This document shows positions 22,468 through 36,376 of a stretch of DNA of 64,000 nucleotides, one piece after another. The stretch spans positions 1 to 64,000 of the forward strand of contig NW_027183623.1 of the NCBI RefSeq assembly GCF_041296385.1, in the 5' to 3' direction. Source of the DNA: Aphelocoma coerulescens (taxonomy: Eukaryota; Chordata; Aves; Passeriformes; Corvidae). Within the stretch, counting starts at the first letter, position 1. Each line of letters begins with the position of its first letter. The translations under genes were made by a program, and so were the position numbers. The notes beneath the pieces were generated by a model, which ran no database searches, was not told where the DNA came from, and saw only the letters and a list, made by a program, of their open reading frames with translations.

Positions 22468-24735
22468 TTCTGTGGTGTCACAGTGGAGGCAGGGTTGCAT
22501 CAGGTTCCATAGCATCAGCACGGTCTCCAGGGCTCCCAGAGGTTCTGTGGTGTCACAGTGGAGGCAGGGTTGCATCAGGTTCCATAGCATCACCACAGTC
22601 TCCAGGGCTCCCAGAGGTTCTGTGGTGTCACAGTGGAGGCAGGGTTGCATCAGGTTCCATAGCATCAGCACGGTCTCCAGGGCTCCCAGAGGTTCTGTGG
22701 TGTCACAGAGGAGGCAGGGTTGCATCAGGTTCCATAGCATCAGCACGGTCTCCAGGGCTCCCAGAGGTTCTGTGGTGTCACAGAGGAGGCAGGGTTGCAT
22801 CAGGTTCAATAGCATCAGCACGGTCTCCAGGGCTCCCCTGAGCTTCTGTGGTGGTGTCACAGAGGAGCCAGGCTTCCTTGTAGTTCCCCAGCATCACAAA
22901 GGCTCTCCTGGGAGCCACGGGTCACAAAGCACCGTGGGCTCTGTGCAGCCCCGCTGTGTCACAATGGCCGCTGGCTTCCACGAGCCCCCGCAGTGTCCCA
23001 GTGGGCCCCGTGGCTTTAGGAGTGGGTGGCTGGGAGTTGGTGCCAGCGGCTGGGGGAGCAGCAGCAGGGACTGTGTGTGGACAGTGCCATGGCCACTTGT
23101 GTGGCCACTGGTGTCTCTGTGCCAGGCACAGCCGTGGTGTGTAACACCGGCTCTGGGTCCTTTGGCTGTGCAGGTGGCAGTCACGGCCTGGAGCAGGGCT
23201 GCTCCCGGGGGACAGCCTGGGGCAGGAGGCTGCTGGAGATTCATTCCCCACACTCCTTGTCATGAGGTGCTCAGAGTGATTGGAAAGGCTGTTGGCAGCA
23301 GGCAGTTCTCTGGGTTCAAGCTGTGGAGCTGTCAGCGGGAATGCAAAGGCCAAGCTGGTGAGCCTTTTGTCCTGGTGCCTTTAGTGTGTGAGCAGTCCCT
23401 GGTGCCGTTGTCTTTGGATCCTGAGTGTGGGAGAGGCAAGGCTTAGGATGGTGCGTAGAGCTGAGAAGGAAAGTGCCGAGAGCAGCGTGTGTGCTGCTGC
23501 TTTGAGGGGTGCAGTTGAAGTTGTAGGCAGCAAGAGCTTTCTCAGCTGGCCCTTTTGTGAGCTCTGCTTTTGCCAGATGACTTCCATCTTACCCTCTTAC
23601 CATCTTAGCCTCTCATTTTTGCATATCCCAAACCCCCTTCCAAACATCCAGCAGCTGCTTGTAAAGAAGAAGTCCTAGAACAAAAAGCCAGTGCTGCCTT
23701 TCATAGCCCCTTTGCTGTCTATGAAGTAGAGGAAAGAAGCTAGTGAGACGCACTTTCTTTCTCAACTCCATAGAGCGCATCCTTCTCTCAAGGTGGCAGA
23801 GTCCTTGGCGGAAGTGAAGCATCTGCAGCTGCAGTTCAGACTGAGAGATGTGCCAGGACAGGAAACATTTGCTGACCTTCCCTGTTCCCTGTGCAACATG
23901 ATTCTCGCATCCCAGTCACTTTCACATACCTTCGGTATCCCTGAGTCCAAGCAGCTAAAGCTCACAGAGACAGAAGTGTCAGGAAGGAAAACGTTCCAAA
24001 AGCACCCCCTTCTCTTATCAGCATATAAATTGTGCACAACAGGCTGCGGCACCGAACCTTCCTTCTCAGATAGACATGCCATCACACTTTTCACTCTTGC
24101 AGCTCGGTTGAAAAGCTCCAGCAGCTGCTCCCGCAATAGCAAAAGGTTCTAGAAGTGAAAGCCAGTTTGGGGCTGCACCTTCTCCTTGCCGCATGTAAGC
24201 CACACCAAACTCCCTGATGCACTCTGTCCTCCCCTTCTCAAAGGAGTAGACGGTGGCATCAGGACACACCTGTGTCCCAGCAGCTGGGTGCCCAGCCGGG
24301 AGCAGGAGCAGGGCTGGGGCTGCTCCCAAAGTTGCCCCGCCCCAATGCCAGAGCCGGACATATGCTGAGGGGGGGCTGGATCAGGCTTTATTGTCCAGCT
24401 GCATGCCAGGAGTGAGCACAAAATCTACCTGCATTCTCTGCAGCATGCCATCCTGGAGCAGAGCCATTGCCAAAGGAAGCCGTGAGCCCGTGCCAAGCCA
24501 GTGCCGGAGTGGGATCCTAGCAGCACCTGTGGAAGCCGGGAGAGAGGAGCCCACCTGGAGCAGGTTCGTGCAGGATTAATCATCCCGTGGCTTCCCACCA
24601 GGGTCCTGTTGCTTCCAAAAGGCCCCACAGTGTCACTGTGGCCCCTCGGTTCCACCAGGTTCCATAGCGTCACTGTGGTGCCCAGGGTTCCGTCAGCTCC
24701 GCCAGCATCCCCACGGTCTGCAGAGCTCCCCGAGC
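22468..24735. repeat. Macrosatellite unit U10 (2,268 bp; block position 5)
   Basis: Minisatellite 22468-22843 is 1Sg-pSa-pSg-pRg-pRg. The third copy has the p lead in place of e, which keeps a plus-strand frame open through all five copies. C before U11. Matches U21. Confidence 0.97.
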
Positions 24736-27003
24736 TTCTGTGGTGTCACAGTGGAGGCAGGGTTGCATCAGGTTCCATAGCATCAGCACGGTCTCCAGGG
24801 CTCCCAGAGGTTCTGTGGTGTCACAGTGGAGGCAGGGTTGCATCAGGTTCCATAGCATCACCACAGTCTCCAGGGCTCCCAGAGGTTCTGTGGTGTCACA
24901 GTGGAGGCAGGGTTGCATCAGGTTCCATAGCATCAGCACGGTCTCCAGGGCTCCCAGAGGTTCTGTGGTGTCACAGAGGAGGCAGGGTTGCATCAGGTTC
25001 CATAGCATCACCACGGTCTCCAGGGCTCCAAGAGCTTCTGTGGTGTCCCAGAGGAGGCAGGGTTGCATCAGGTTCAATAGCATCAGCACGGTCTCCAGGG
25101 CTCCCCTGAGCTTCTGTGGTGGTGTCACAGAGGAGCCAGGCTTCCTTGTAGTTCCCCAGCATCACAAAGGCTCTCCTGGGAGCCACGGGTCACAAAGCAC
25201 CGTGGGCTCTGTGCAGCCCCGCTGTGTCACAATGGCCGCTGGCTTCCACGAGCCCCCGCAGTGTCCCAGTGGGCCCCGTGGCTTTAGGAGTGGGTGGCTG
25301 GGAGTTGGTGCCAGCGGCTGGGGGAGCAGCAGCAGGGACTGTGTGTGGACAGTGCCATGGCCACTTGTGTGGCCACTGGTGTCTCTGTGCCAGGCACAGC
25401 CGTGGTGTGTAACACCGGCTCTGGGTCCTTTGGCTGTGCAGGTGGCAGTCACGGCCTGGAGCAGGGCTGCTCCCGGGGGACAGCCTGGGGCAGGAGGCTG
25501 CTGGAGATTCATTCCCCACACTCCTTGTCATGAGGTGCTCAGAGTGATTGGAAAGGCTGTTGGCAGCAGGCAGTTCTCTGGGTTCAAGCTGTGGAGCTGT
25601 CAGCGGGAATGCAAAGGCCAAGCTGGTGAGCCTTTTGTCCTGGTGCCTTTAGTGTGTGAGCAGTCCCTGGTGCCGTTGTCTTTGGATCCTGAGTGTGGGA
25701 GAGGCAAGGCTTAGGATGGTGCGTAGAGCTGAGAAGGAAAGTGCCGAGAGCAGCGTGTGTGCTGCTGCTTTGAGGGGTGCAGTTGAAGTTGTAGGCAGCA
25801 AGAGCTTTCTCAGCTGGCCCTTTTGTGAGCTCTGCTTTTGCCAGATGACTTCCATCTTACCCTCTTACCATCTTAGCCTCTCATTTTTGCATATCCCAAA
25901 CCCCCTTCCAAACATCCAGCAGCTGCTTGTAAAGAAGAAGTCCTAGAACAAAAAGCCAGTGCTGCCTTTCATAGCCCCTTTGCTGTCTATGAAGTAGAGG
26001 AAAGAAGCTAGTGAGACGCACTTTCTTTCTCAACTCCATAGAGCGCATCCTTCTCTCAAGGTGGCAGAGTCCTTGGCGGAAGTGAAGCATCTGCAGCTGC
26101 AGTTCAGACTGAGAGATGTGCCAGGACAGGAAACATTTGCTGACCTTCCCTGTTCCCTGTGCAACATGATTCTCGCATCCCAGTCACTTTCACATACCTT
26201 CGGTATCCCTGAGTCCAAGCAGCTAAAGCTCACAGAGACAGAAGTGTCAGGAAGGAAAACGTTCCAAAAGCACCCCCTTCTCTTATCAGCATATAAATTG
26301 TGCACAACAGGCTGCGGCACCGAACCTTCCTTCTCAGATAGACATGCCATCACACTTTTCACTCTTGCAGCTCGGTTGAAAAGCTCCAGCAGCTGCTCCC
26401 GCAATAGCAAAAGGTTCTAGAAGTGAAAGCCAGTTTGGGGCTGCACCTTCTCCTTGCCGCATGTAAGCCACACCAAACTCCCTGATGCACTCTGTCCTCC
26501 CCTTCTCAAAGGAGTAGACGGTGGCATCAGGACACACCTGTGTCCCAGCAGCTGGGTGCCCAGCCGGGAGCAGGAGCAGGGCTGGGGCTGCTCCCAAAGT
26601 TGCCCCGCCCCAATGCCAGAGCCGGACATATGCTGAGGGGGGGCTGGATCAGGCTTTATTGTCCAGCTGCATGCCAGGAGTGAGCACAAAATCTACCTGC
26701 ATTCTCTGCAGCATGCCATCCTGGAGCAGAGCCATTGCCAAAGGAAGCCGTGAGCCCGTGCCAAGCCAGTGCCGGAGTGGGATCCTAGCAGCACCTGTGG
26801 AAGCCGGGAGAGAGGAGCCCACCTGGAGCAGGTTCGTGCAGGATTAATCATCCCGTGGCTTCCCACCAGGGTCCTGTTGCTTCCAAAAGGCCCCACAGTG
26901 TCACTGTGGCCCCTCGGTTCCACCAGGTTCCATAGCGTCACTGTGGTGCCCAGGGTTCCGTCAGCTCCGCCAGCATCCCCACGGTCTGCAGAGCTCCCCG
27001 AGC
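24736..27003. repeat. Macrosatellite unit U11 (2,268 bp; block position 6)
   Basis: Minisatellite 24736-25111 is 1Sg-pSa-pSg-pRc-qXg; the last copy has 'gtgtcccagagg' (X). First of three near-identical neighbours U11-U13. C before U12. Matches U22. Confidence 0.97.
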
Positions 27004-29271
27004 TTCTGTGGTGTCACAGTGGAGGCAGGGTTGCATCAGGTTCCATAGCATCAGCACGGTCTCCAGGGCTCCCAGAGGTTCTGTGGTGTCACAGTGGAGG
27101 CAGGGTTGCATCAGGTTCCATAGCATCACCACAGTCTCCAGGGCTCCCAGAGGTTCTGTGGTGTCACAGTGGAGGCAGGGTTGCATCAGGTTCCATAGCA
27201 TCAGCACGGTCTCCAGGGCTCCCAGAGGTTCTGTGGTGTCACAGAGGAGGCAGGGTTGCATCAGGTTCCATAGCATCACCACGGTCTCCAGGGCTCCAAG
27301 AGCTTCTGTGGTGTCCCAGAGGAGGCAGGGTTGCATCAGGTTCAATAGCTTCAGCACGGTCTCCAGGGCTCCCCTGAGCTTCTGTGGTGGTGTCACAGAG
27401 GAGCCAGGCTTCCTTGTAGTTCCCCAGCATCACAAAGGCTCTCCTGGGAGCCACGGGTCACAAAGCACCGTGGGCTCTGTGCAGCCCCGCTGTGTCACAA
27501 TGGCCGCTGGCTTCCACGAGCCCCCGCAGTGTCCCAGTGGGCCCCGTGGCTTTAGGAGTGGGTGGCTGGGAGTTGGTGCCAGCGGCTGGGGGAGCAGCAG
27601 CAGGGACTGTGTGTGGACAGTGCCATGGCCACTTGTGTGGCCACTGGTGTCTCTGTGCCAGGCACAGCCGTGGTGTGTAACACCGGCTCTGGGTCCTTTG
27701 GCTGTGCAGGTGGCAGTCACGGCCTGGAGCAGGGCTGCTCCCGGGGGACAGCCTGGGGCAGGAGGCTGCTGGAGATTCATTCCCCACACTCCTTGTCATG
27801 AGGTGCTCAGAGTGATTGGAAAGGCTGTTGGCAGCAGGCAGTTCTCTGGGTTCAAGCTGTGGAGCTGTCAGCGGGAATGCAACGGCCAAGCTGGTGAGCC
27901 TTTTGTCCTGGTGCCTTTAGTGTGTGAGCAGTCCCTGGTGCCGTTGTCTTTGGATCCTGAGTGTGGGAGAGGCAAGGCTTAGGATGGTGCGTAGAGCTGA
28001 GAAGGAAAGTGCCGAGAGCAGCGTGTGTGCTGCTGCTTTGAGGGGTGCAGTTGAAGTTGTAGGCAGCAAGAGCTTTCTCAGCTGGCCCTTTTGTGAGCTC
28101 TGCTTTTGCCAGATGACTTCCATCTTACCCTCTTACCATCTTAGCCTCTCATTTTTGCATATCCCAAACCCCCTTCCAAACATCCAGCAGCTGCTTGTAA
28201 AGAAGAAGTCCTAGAACAAAAAGCCAGTGCTGCCTTTCATAGCCCCTTTGCTGTCTATGAAGTAGAGGAAAGAAGCTAGTGAGACGCACTTTCTTTCTCA
28301 ACTCCATAGAGCGCATCCTTCTCTCAAGGTGGCAGAGTCCTTGGCGGAAGTGAAGCATCTGCAGCTGCAGTTCAGACTGAGAGATGTGCCAGGACAGGAA
28401 ACATTTGCTGACCTTCCCTGTTCCCTGTGCAACATGATTCTCGCATCCCAGTCACTTTCACATACCTTCGGTATCCCTGAGTCCAAGCAGCTAAAGCTCA
28501 CAGAGACAGAAGTGTCAGGAAGGAAAACGTTCCAAAAGCACCCCCTTCTCTTATCAGCATATAAATTGTGCACAACAGGCTGCGGCACCGAACCTTCCTT
28601 CTCAGATAGACATGCCATCACACTTTTCACTCTTGCAGCTCGGTTGAAAAGCTCCAGCAGCTGCTCCCGCAATAGCAAAAGGTTCTAGAAGTGAAAGCCA
28701 GTTTGGGGCTGCACCTTCTCCTTGCCGCATGTAAGCCACACCAAACTCCCTGATGCACTCTGTCCTCCCCTTCTCAAAGGAGTAGACGGTGGCATCAGGA
28801 CACACCTGTGTCCCAGCAGCTGGGTGCCCAGCCGGGAGCAGGAGCAGGGCTGGGGCTGCTCCCAAAGTTGCCCCGCCCCAATGCCAGAGCCGGACATATG
28901 CTGAGGGGGGGCTGGATCAGGCTTTATTGTCCAGCTGCATGCCAGGAGTGAGCACAAAATCTACCTGCATTCTCTGCAGCATGCCATCCTGGAGCAGAGC
29001 CATTGCCAAAGGAAGCCGTGAGCCCGTGCCAAGCCAGTGCCGGAGTGGGATCCTAGCAGCACCTGTGGAAGCCGGGAGAGAGGAGCCCACCTGGAGCAGG
29101 TTCGTGCAGGATTAATCATCCCGTGGCTTCCCACCAGGGTCCTGTTGCTTCCAAAAGGCCCCACAGTGTCACTGTGGCCCCTCGGTTCCACCAGGTTCCA
29201 TAGCGTCACTGTGGTGCCCAGGGTTCCGTCAGCTCCGCCAGCATCCCCACGGTCTGCAGAGCTCCCCGAGC
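27004..29271. repeat. Macrosatellite unit U12 (2,268 bp; block position 7)
   Basis: Minisatellite 27004-27379 has the U11 copy order plus T at 27350 ('tagcttcag'). C at 27883 ('caacggcc') is shared only with U23. C before U13. Confidence 0.97.
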
Positions 29272-31539
29272 TTCTGTGGTGTCACAGTGGAGGCAGGGTT
29301 GCATCAGGTTCCATAGCATCAGCACGGTCTCCAGGGCTCCCAGAGGTTCTGTGGTGTCACAGTGGAGGCAGGGTTGCATCAGGTTCCATAGCATCACCAC
29401 AGTCTCCAGGGCTCCCAGAGGTTCTGTGGTGTCACAGTGGAGGCAGGGTTGCATCAGGTTCCATAGCATCAGCACGGTCTCCAGGGCTCCCAGAGGTTCT
29501 GTGGTGTCACAGAGGAGGCAGGGTTGCATCAGGTTCCATAGCATCACCACGGTCTCCAGGGCTCCAAGAGCTTCTGTGGTGTCCCAGAGGAGGCAGGGTT
29601 GCATCAGGTTCAATAGCATCAGCACGGTCTCCAGGGCTCCCCTGAGCTTCTGTGGTGGTGTCACAGAGGAGCCAGGCTTCCTTGTAGTTCCCCAGCATCA
29701 CAAAGGCTCTCCTGGGAGCCACGGGTCACAAAGCACCGTGGGCTCTGTGCAGCCCCGCTGTGTCACAATGGCCGCTGGCTTCCACGAGCCCCCGCAGTGT
29801 CCCAGTGGGCCCCGTGGCTTTAGGAGTGGGTGGCTGGGAGTTGGTGCCAGCGGCTGGGGGAGCAGCAGCAGGGACTGTGTGTGGACAGTGCCATGGCCAC
29901 TTGTGTGGCCACTGGTGTCTCTGTGCCAGGCACAGCCGTGGTGTGTAACACCGGCTCTGGGTCCTTTGGCTGTGCAGGTGGCAGTCACGGCCTGGAGCAG
30001 GGCTGCTCCCGGGGGACAGCCTGGGGCAGGAGGCTGCTGGAGATTCATTCCCCACACTCCTTGTCATGAGGTGCTCAGAGTGATTGGAAAGGCTGTTGGC
30101 AGCAGGCAGTTCTCTGGGTTCAAGCTGTGGAGCTGTCAGCGGGAATGCAAAGGCCAAGCTGGTGAGCCTTTTGTCCTGGTGCCTTTAGTGTGTGAGCAGT
30201 CCCTGGTGCCGTTGTCTTTGGATCCTGAGTGTGGGAGAGGCAAGGCTTAGGATGGTGCGTAGAGCTGAGAAGGAAAGTGCCGAGAGCAGCGTGTGTGCTG
30301 CTGCTTTGAGGGGTGCAGTTGAAGTTGTAGGCAGCAAGAGCTTTCTCAGCTGGCCCTTTTGTGAGCTCTGCTTTTGCCAGATGACTTCCATCTTACCCTC
30401 TTACCATCTTAGCCTCTCATTTTTGCATATCCCAAACCCCCTTCCAAACATCCAGCAGCTGCTTGTAAAGAAGAAGTCCTAGAACAAAAAGCCAGTGCTG
30501 CCTTTCATAGCCCCTTTGCTGTCTATGAAGTAGAGGAAAGAAGCTAGTGAGACGCACTTTCTTTCTCAACTCCATAGAGCGCATCCTTCTCTCAAGGTGG
30601 CAGAGTCCTTGGCGGAAGTGAAGCATCTGCAGCTGCAGTTCAGACTGAGAGATGTGCCAGGACAGGAAACATTTGCTGACCTTCCCTGTTCCCTGTGCAA
30701 CATGATTCTCGCATCCCAGTCACTTTCACATACCTTCGGTATCCCTGAGTCCAAGCAGCTAAAGCTCACAGAGACAGAAGTGTCAGGAAGGAAAACGTTC
30801 CAAAAGCACCCCCTTCTCTTATCAGCATATAAATTGTGCACAACAGGCTGCGGCACCGAACCTTCCTTCTCAGATAGACATGCCATCACACTTTTCACTC
30901 TTGCAGCTCGGTTGAAAAGCTCCAGCAGCTGCTCCCGCAATAGCAAAAGGTTCTAGAAGTGAAAGCCAGTTTGGGGCTGCACCTTCTCCTTGCCGCATGT
31001 AAGCCACACCAAACTCCCTGATGCACTCTGTCCTCCCCTTCTCAAAGGAGTAGACGGTGGCATCAGGACACACCTGTGTCCCAGCAGCTGGGTGCCCAGC
31101 CGGGAGCAGGAGCAGGGCTGGGGCTGCTCCCAAAGTTGCCCCGCCCCAATGCCAGAGCCGGACATATGCTGAGGGGGGGCTGGATCAGGCTTTATTGTCC
31201 AGCTGCATGCCAGGAGTGAGCACAAAATCTACCTGCATTCTCTGCAGCATGCCATCCTGGAGCAGAGCCATTGCCAAAGGAAGCCGTGAGCCCGTGCCAA
31301 GCCAGTGCCGGAGTGGGATCCTAGCAGCACCTGTGGAAGCCGGGAGAGAGGAGCCCACCTGGAGCAGGTTCGTGCAGGATTAATCATCCCGTGGCTTCCC
31401 ACCAGGGTCCTGTTGCTTCCAAAAGGCCCCACAGTGTCACTGTGGCCCCTCGGTTCCACCAGGTTCCATAGCGTCACTGTGGTGCCCAGGGTTCCGTCAG
31501 CTTCGCCAGCATCCCCACGGTCTGCAGAGCTCCCCGAGC
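29272..31539. repeat. Macrosatellite unit U13 (2,268 bp; block position 8)
   Basis: Minisatellite 29272-29647 has the U11 copy order without the U12 changes. It differs from U11 by T before the next unit. Matches U24. Confidence 0.97.
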
Positions 31540-33807
31540 TTCTGTGGTGTCACAGTGGAGGCAGGGTTGCATCAGGTTCCATAGCATCAGCACGGTCTCC
31601 AGGGCTCCCAGAGGTTCTGTGGTGTCACAGTGGAGGCAGGGTTGCATCAGGTTCCATAGCATCACCACAGTCTCCAGGGCTCCCTGAGCTTCTGTGGTGT
31701 CACAGTGGAGGCAGGGTTGCATCAGGTTCCATAGCATCAGCACGGTCTCCAGGGCTCCCAGAGGTTCTGTGGTGTCACAGAGGAGGCAGGGTTGCATCAG
31801 GTTCCGTAGCATCACCACGGTCTCCAGGGCTCCCAGAGGTTCTGTGGTGTCACAGAGGAGGCAGGGTTGCATCAGGTTCAATAGCATCAGCACGGTCTCC
31901 AGGGCTCCCCTGAGCTTCTGTGGTGGTGTCACAGAGGAGCCAGGCTTCCTTGTAGTTCCCCAGCATCACAAAGGCTCTCCTGGGAGCCACGGGTCACAAA
32001 GCACCGTGGGCTCTGTGCAGCCCCGCTGTGTCACAATGGCCGCTGGCTTCCACGAGCCCCCGCAGTGTCCCAGTGGGCCCCGTGGCTTTAGGAGTGGGTG
32101 GCTGGGAGTTGGTGCCAGCGGCTGGGGGAGCAGCAGCAGGGACTGTGTGTGGACAGTGCCATGGCCACTTGTGTGGCCACTGGTGTCTCTGTGCCAGGCA
32201 CAGCCGTGGTGTGTAACACCGGCTCTGGGTCCTTTGGCTGTGCAGGTGGCAGTCACGGCCTGGAGCAGGGCTGCTCCCGGGGGACAGCCTGGGGCAGGAG
32301 GCTGCTGGAGATTCATTCCCCACACTCCTTGTCATGAGGTGCTCAGAGTGATTGGAAAGGCTGTTGGCAGCAGGCAGTTCTCTGGGTTCAAGCTGTGGAG
32401 CTGTCAGCGGGAATGCAAAGGCCAAGCTGGTGAGCCTTTTGTCCTGGTGCCTTTAGTGTGTGAGCAGTCCCTGGTGCCGTTGTCTTTGGATCCTGAGTGT
32501 GGGAGAGGCAAGGCTTAGGATGGTGCGTAGAGCTGAGAAGGAAAGTGCCGAGAGCAGCGTGTGTGCTGCTGCTTTGAGGGGTGCAGTTGAAGTTGTAGGC
32601 AGCAAGAGCTTTCTCAGCTGGCCCTTTTGTGAGCTCTGCTTTTGCCAGATGACTTCCATCTTACCCTCTTACCATCTTAGCCTCTCATTTTTGCATATCC
32701 CAAACCCCCTTCCAAACATCCAGCAGCTGCTTGTAAAGAAGAAGTCCTAGAACAAAAAGCCAGTGCTGCCTTTCATAGCCCCTTTGCTGTCTATGAAGTA
32801 GAGGAAAGAAGCTAGTGAGACGCACTTTCTTTCTCAACTCCATAGAGCGCATCCTTCTCTCAAGGTGGCAGAGTCCTTGGCGGAAGTGAAGCATCTGCAG
32901 CTGCAGTTCAGACTGAGAGATGTGCCAGGACAGGAAACATTTGCTGACCTTCCCTGTTCCCTGTGCAACATGATTCTCGCATCCCAGTCACTTTCACATA
33001 CCTTCGGTATCCCTGAGTCCAAGCAGCTAAAGCTCACAGAGACAGAAGTGTCAGGAAGGAAAACGTTCCAAAAGCACCCCCTTCTCTTATCAGCATATAA
33101 ATTGTGCACAACAGGCTGCGGCACCGAACCTTCCTTCTCAGATAGACATGCCATCACACTTTTCACTCTTGCAGCTCGGTTGAAAAGCTCCAGCAGCTGC
33201 TCCCGCAATAGCAAAAGGTTCTAGAAGTGAAAGCCAGTTTGGGGCTGCACCTTCTCCTTGCCGCATGTAAGCCACACCAAACTCCCTGATGCACTCTGTC
33301 CTCCCCTTCTCAAAGGAGTAGACGGTGGCATCAGGACACACCTGTGTCCCAGCAGCTGGGTGCCCAGCCGGGAGCAGGAGCAGGGCTGGGGCTGCTCCCA
33401 AAGTTGCCCCGCCCCAATGCCAGAGCCGGACATATGCTGAGGGGGGGCTGGATCAGGCTTTATTGTCCAGCTGCATGCCAGGAGTGAGCACAAAATCTAC
33501 CTGCATTCTCTGCAGCATGCCATCCTGGAGCAGAGCCATTGCCAAAGGAAGCCGTGAGCCCGTGCCAAGCCAGTGCCGGAGTGGGATCCTAGCAGCACCT
33601 GTGGAAGCCGGGAGAGAGGAGCCCACCTGGAGCAGGTTCGTGCAGGATTAATCATCCCGTGGCTTCCCACCAGGGTCCTGTTGCTTCCAAAAGGCCCCAC
33701 AGTGTCACTGTGGCCCCTCGGTTCCACCAGGTTCCATAGCGTCACTGTGGTGCCCAGGGTTCCGTCAGCTCCGCCAGCATCCCCACGGTCTGCAGAGCTC
33801 CCCGAGC
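31540..33807. repeat. Macrosatellite unit U14 (2,268 bp; block position 9)
   Basis: Minisatellite 31540-31915 is type b in order (1Sg-pSa-eSg-pRc-pRg) with G at 31806 ('ttccgtagc') in copy 4, shared only with U25. U25 differs in the lead of copy 3. C before U15. Confidence 0.97.
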
Positions 33808-36075
33808 TTCTGTGGTGTCACAGTGGAGGCAGGGTTGCATCAGGTTCCATAGCATCAGCACGGTCTCCAGGGCTCCCAGAGGTTCTGTGGTGTCACAGAG
33901 GAGGCAGGGTTGCATCAGGTTCCATAGCATCACCACAGTCTCCAGGGCTCCCTGAGCTTCTGTGGTGTCACAGTGGAGGCAGGGTTGCATCAGGTTCCAT
34001 AGCATCAGCACGGTCTCCAGGGCTCCCAGAGGTTCTGTGGTGTCACAGAGGAGGCAGGGTTGCATCAGGTTCCATAGCATCACCACGGTCTCCAGGGCTC
34101 CAAGAGCTTCTGTGGTGTCACAGAGGAGGCAGGGTTGCATCAGGTTCAATAGCATCAGCACGGTCTCCAGGGCTCCCCTGAGCTTCTGTGGTGGTGTCAC
34201 AGAGGAGCCAGGCTTCCTTGTAGTTCCCCAGCATCACAAAGGCTCTCCTGGGAGCCACGGGTCACAAAGCACCGTGGGCTCTGTGCAGCCCCGCTGTGTC
34301 ACAATGGCCGCTGGCTTCCACGAGCCCCCGCAGTGTCCCAGTGGGCCCCGTGGCTTTAGGAGTGGGTGGCTGGGAGTTGGTGCCAGCGGCTGGGGGAGCA
34401 GCAGCAGGGACTGTGTGTGGACAGTGCCATGGCCACTTGTGTGGCCACTGGTGTCTCTGTGCCAGGCACAGCCGTGGTGTGTAACACCGGCTCTGGGTCC
34501 TTTGGCTGTGCAGGTGGCAGTCACGGCCTGGAGCAGGGCTGCTCCCGGGGGACAGCCTGGGGCAGGAGGCTGCTGGAGATTCATTCCCCACACTCCTTGT
34601 CATGAGGTGCTCAGAGTGATTGGAAAGGCTGTTGGCAGCAGGCAGTTCTCTGGGTTCAAGCTGTGGAGCTGTCAGCGGGAATGCAAAGGCCAAGCTGGTG
34701 AGCCTTTTGTCCTGGTGCCTTTAGTGTGTGAGCAGTCCCTGGTGCCGTTGTCTTTGGATCCTGAGTGTGGGAGAGGCAAGGCTTAGGATGGTGCGTAGAG
34801 CTGAGAAGGAAAGTGCCGAGAGCAGCATGTGTGCTGCTGCTTTGAGGGGTGCAGTTGAAGTTGTAGGCAGCAAGAGCTTTCTCAGCTGGCCCTTTTGTGA
34901 GCTCTGCTTTTGCCAGATGACTTCCATCTTACCCTCTTACCATCTTAGCCTCTCATTTTTGCATATCCCAAACCCCCTTCCAAACATCCAGCAGCTGCTT
35001 GTAAAGAAGAAGTCCTAGAACAAAAAGCCAGTGCTGCCTTTCATAGCCCCTTTGCTGTCTATGAAGTAGAGGAAAGAAGCTAGTGAGACGCACTTTCTTT
35101 CTCAACTCCATAGAGCGCATCCTTCTCTCAAGGTGGCAGAGTCCTTGGCGGAAGTGAAGCATCTGCAGCTGCAGTTCAGACTGAGAGATGTGCCAGGACA
35201 GGAAACATTTGCTGACCTTCCCTGTTCCCTGTGCAACATGATTCTCGCATCCCAGTCACTTTCACATACCTTCGGTATCCCTGAGTCCAAGCAGCTAAAG
35301 CTCACAGAGACAGAAGTGTCAGGAAGGAAAACGTTCCAAAAGCACCCCCTTCTCTTATCAGCATATAAATTGTGCACAACAGGCTGCGGCACCGAACCTT
35401 CCTTCTCAGATAGACATGCCATCACACTTTTCACTCTTGCAGCTCGGTTGAAAAGCTCCAGCAGCTGCTCCCGCAATAGCAAAAGGTTCTAGAAGTGAAA
35501 GCCAGTTTGGGGCTGCACCTTCTCCTTGCCGCATGTAAGCCACACCAAACTCCCTGATGCACTCTGTCCTCCCCTTCTCAAAGGAGTAGACGGTGGCATC
35601 AGGACACACCTGTGTCCCAGCAGCTGGGTGCCCAGCCGGGAGCAGGAGCAGGGCTGGGGCTGCTCCCAAAGTTGCCCCGCCCCAATGCCAGAGCCGGACA
35701 TATGCTGAGGGGGGGCTGGATCAGGCTTTATTGTCCAGCTGCATGCCAGGAGTGAGCACAAAATCTACCTGCATTCTCTGCAGCATGCCATCCTGGAGCA
35801 GAGCCATTGCCAAAGGAAGCCGTGAGCCCGTGCCAAGCCAGTGCCGGAGTGGGATCCTAGCAGCACCTGTGGAAGCCGGGAGAGAGGAGCCCACCTGGAG
35901 CAGGTTCGTGCAGGATTAATCATCCCGTGGCTTCCCACCAGGGTCCTGTTGCTTCCAAAAGGCCCCACAGTGTCACTGTGGCCCCTCGGTTCCACCAGGT
36001 TCCATAGCGTCACTGTGGTGCCCAGGGTTCCGTCAGCTCCGCCAGCATCCCCACGGTCTGCAGAGCTCCCCGAGC
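33808..36075. repeat. Macrosatellite unit U15 (2,268 bp, type a; block position 10)
   Basis: Minisatellite 33808-34183 is type a with five copies; A at 34827. Its block partner U26 has four copies in a different order and G at the same site, so this pair is the largest mismatch between the two 11-unit blocks. Confidence 0.97.
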
Positions 36076-36376
36076 TTCTGTGGTGTCACAGTGGAGGCAG
36101 GGTTGCATCAGGTTCCATAGCATCAGCACGGTCTCCAGGGCTCCCAGAGGTTCTGTGGTGTCACAGTGGAGGCAGGGTTGCATCAGGTTCCATAGCATCA
36201 GCATGGTCTCCAGGGCTCCCAGAGGTTCTGTGGTGTCACAGAGGAGGCAGGGTTGCATCAGGTTCCATAGCATCAGCACGGTCTCCAGGGCTCCAAGAGC
36301 TTCTGTGGTGTCCCAGAGGAGGCAGGGTTGCATCAGGTTCAATAGCTTCAGCACGGTCTCCAGGGCTCCCCTGAGC
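36076..36376. repeat. Four-copy minisatellite of U16
   Basis: Four copies including the distinctive 'cagcatgg' tail of copy 2. The same contracted form is in U27 (60874-61174), so the loss predates the 11-unit duplication. Confidence 0.95.
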
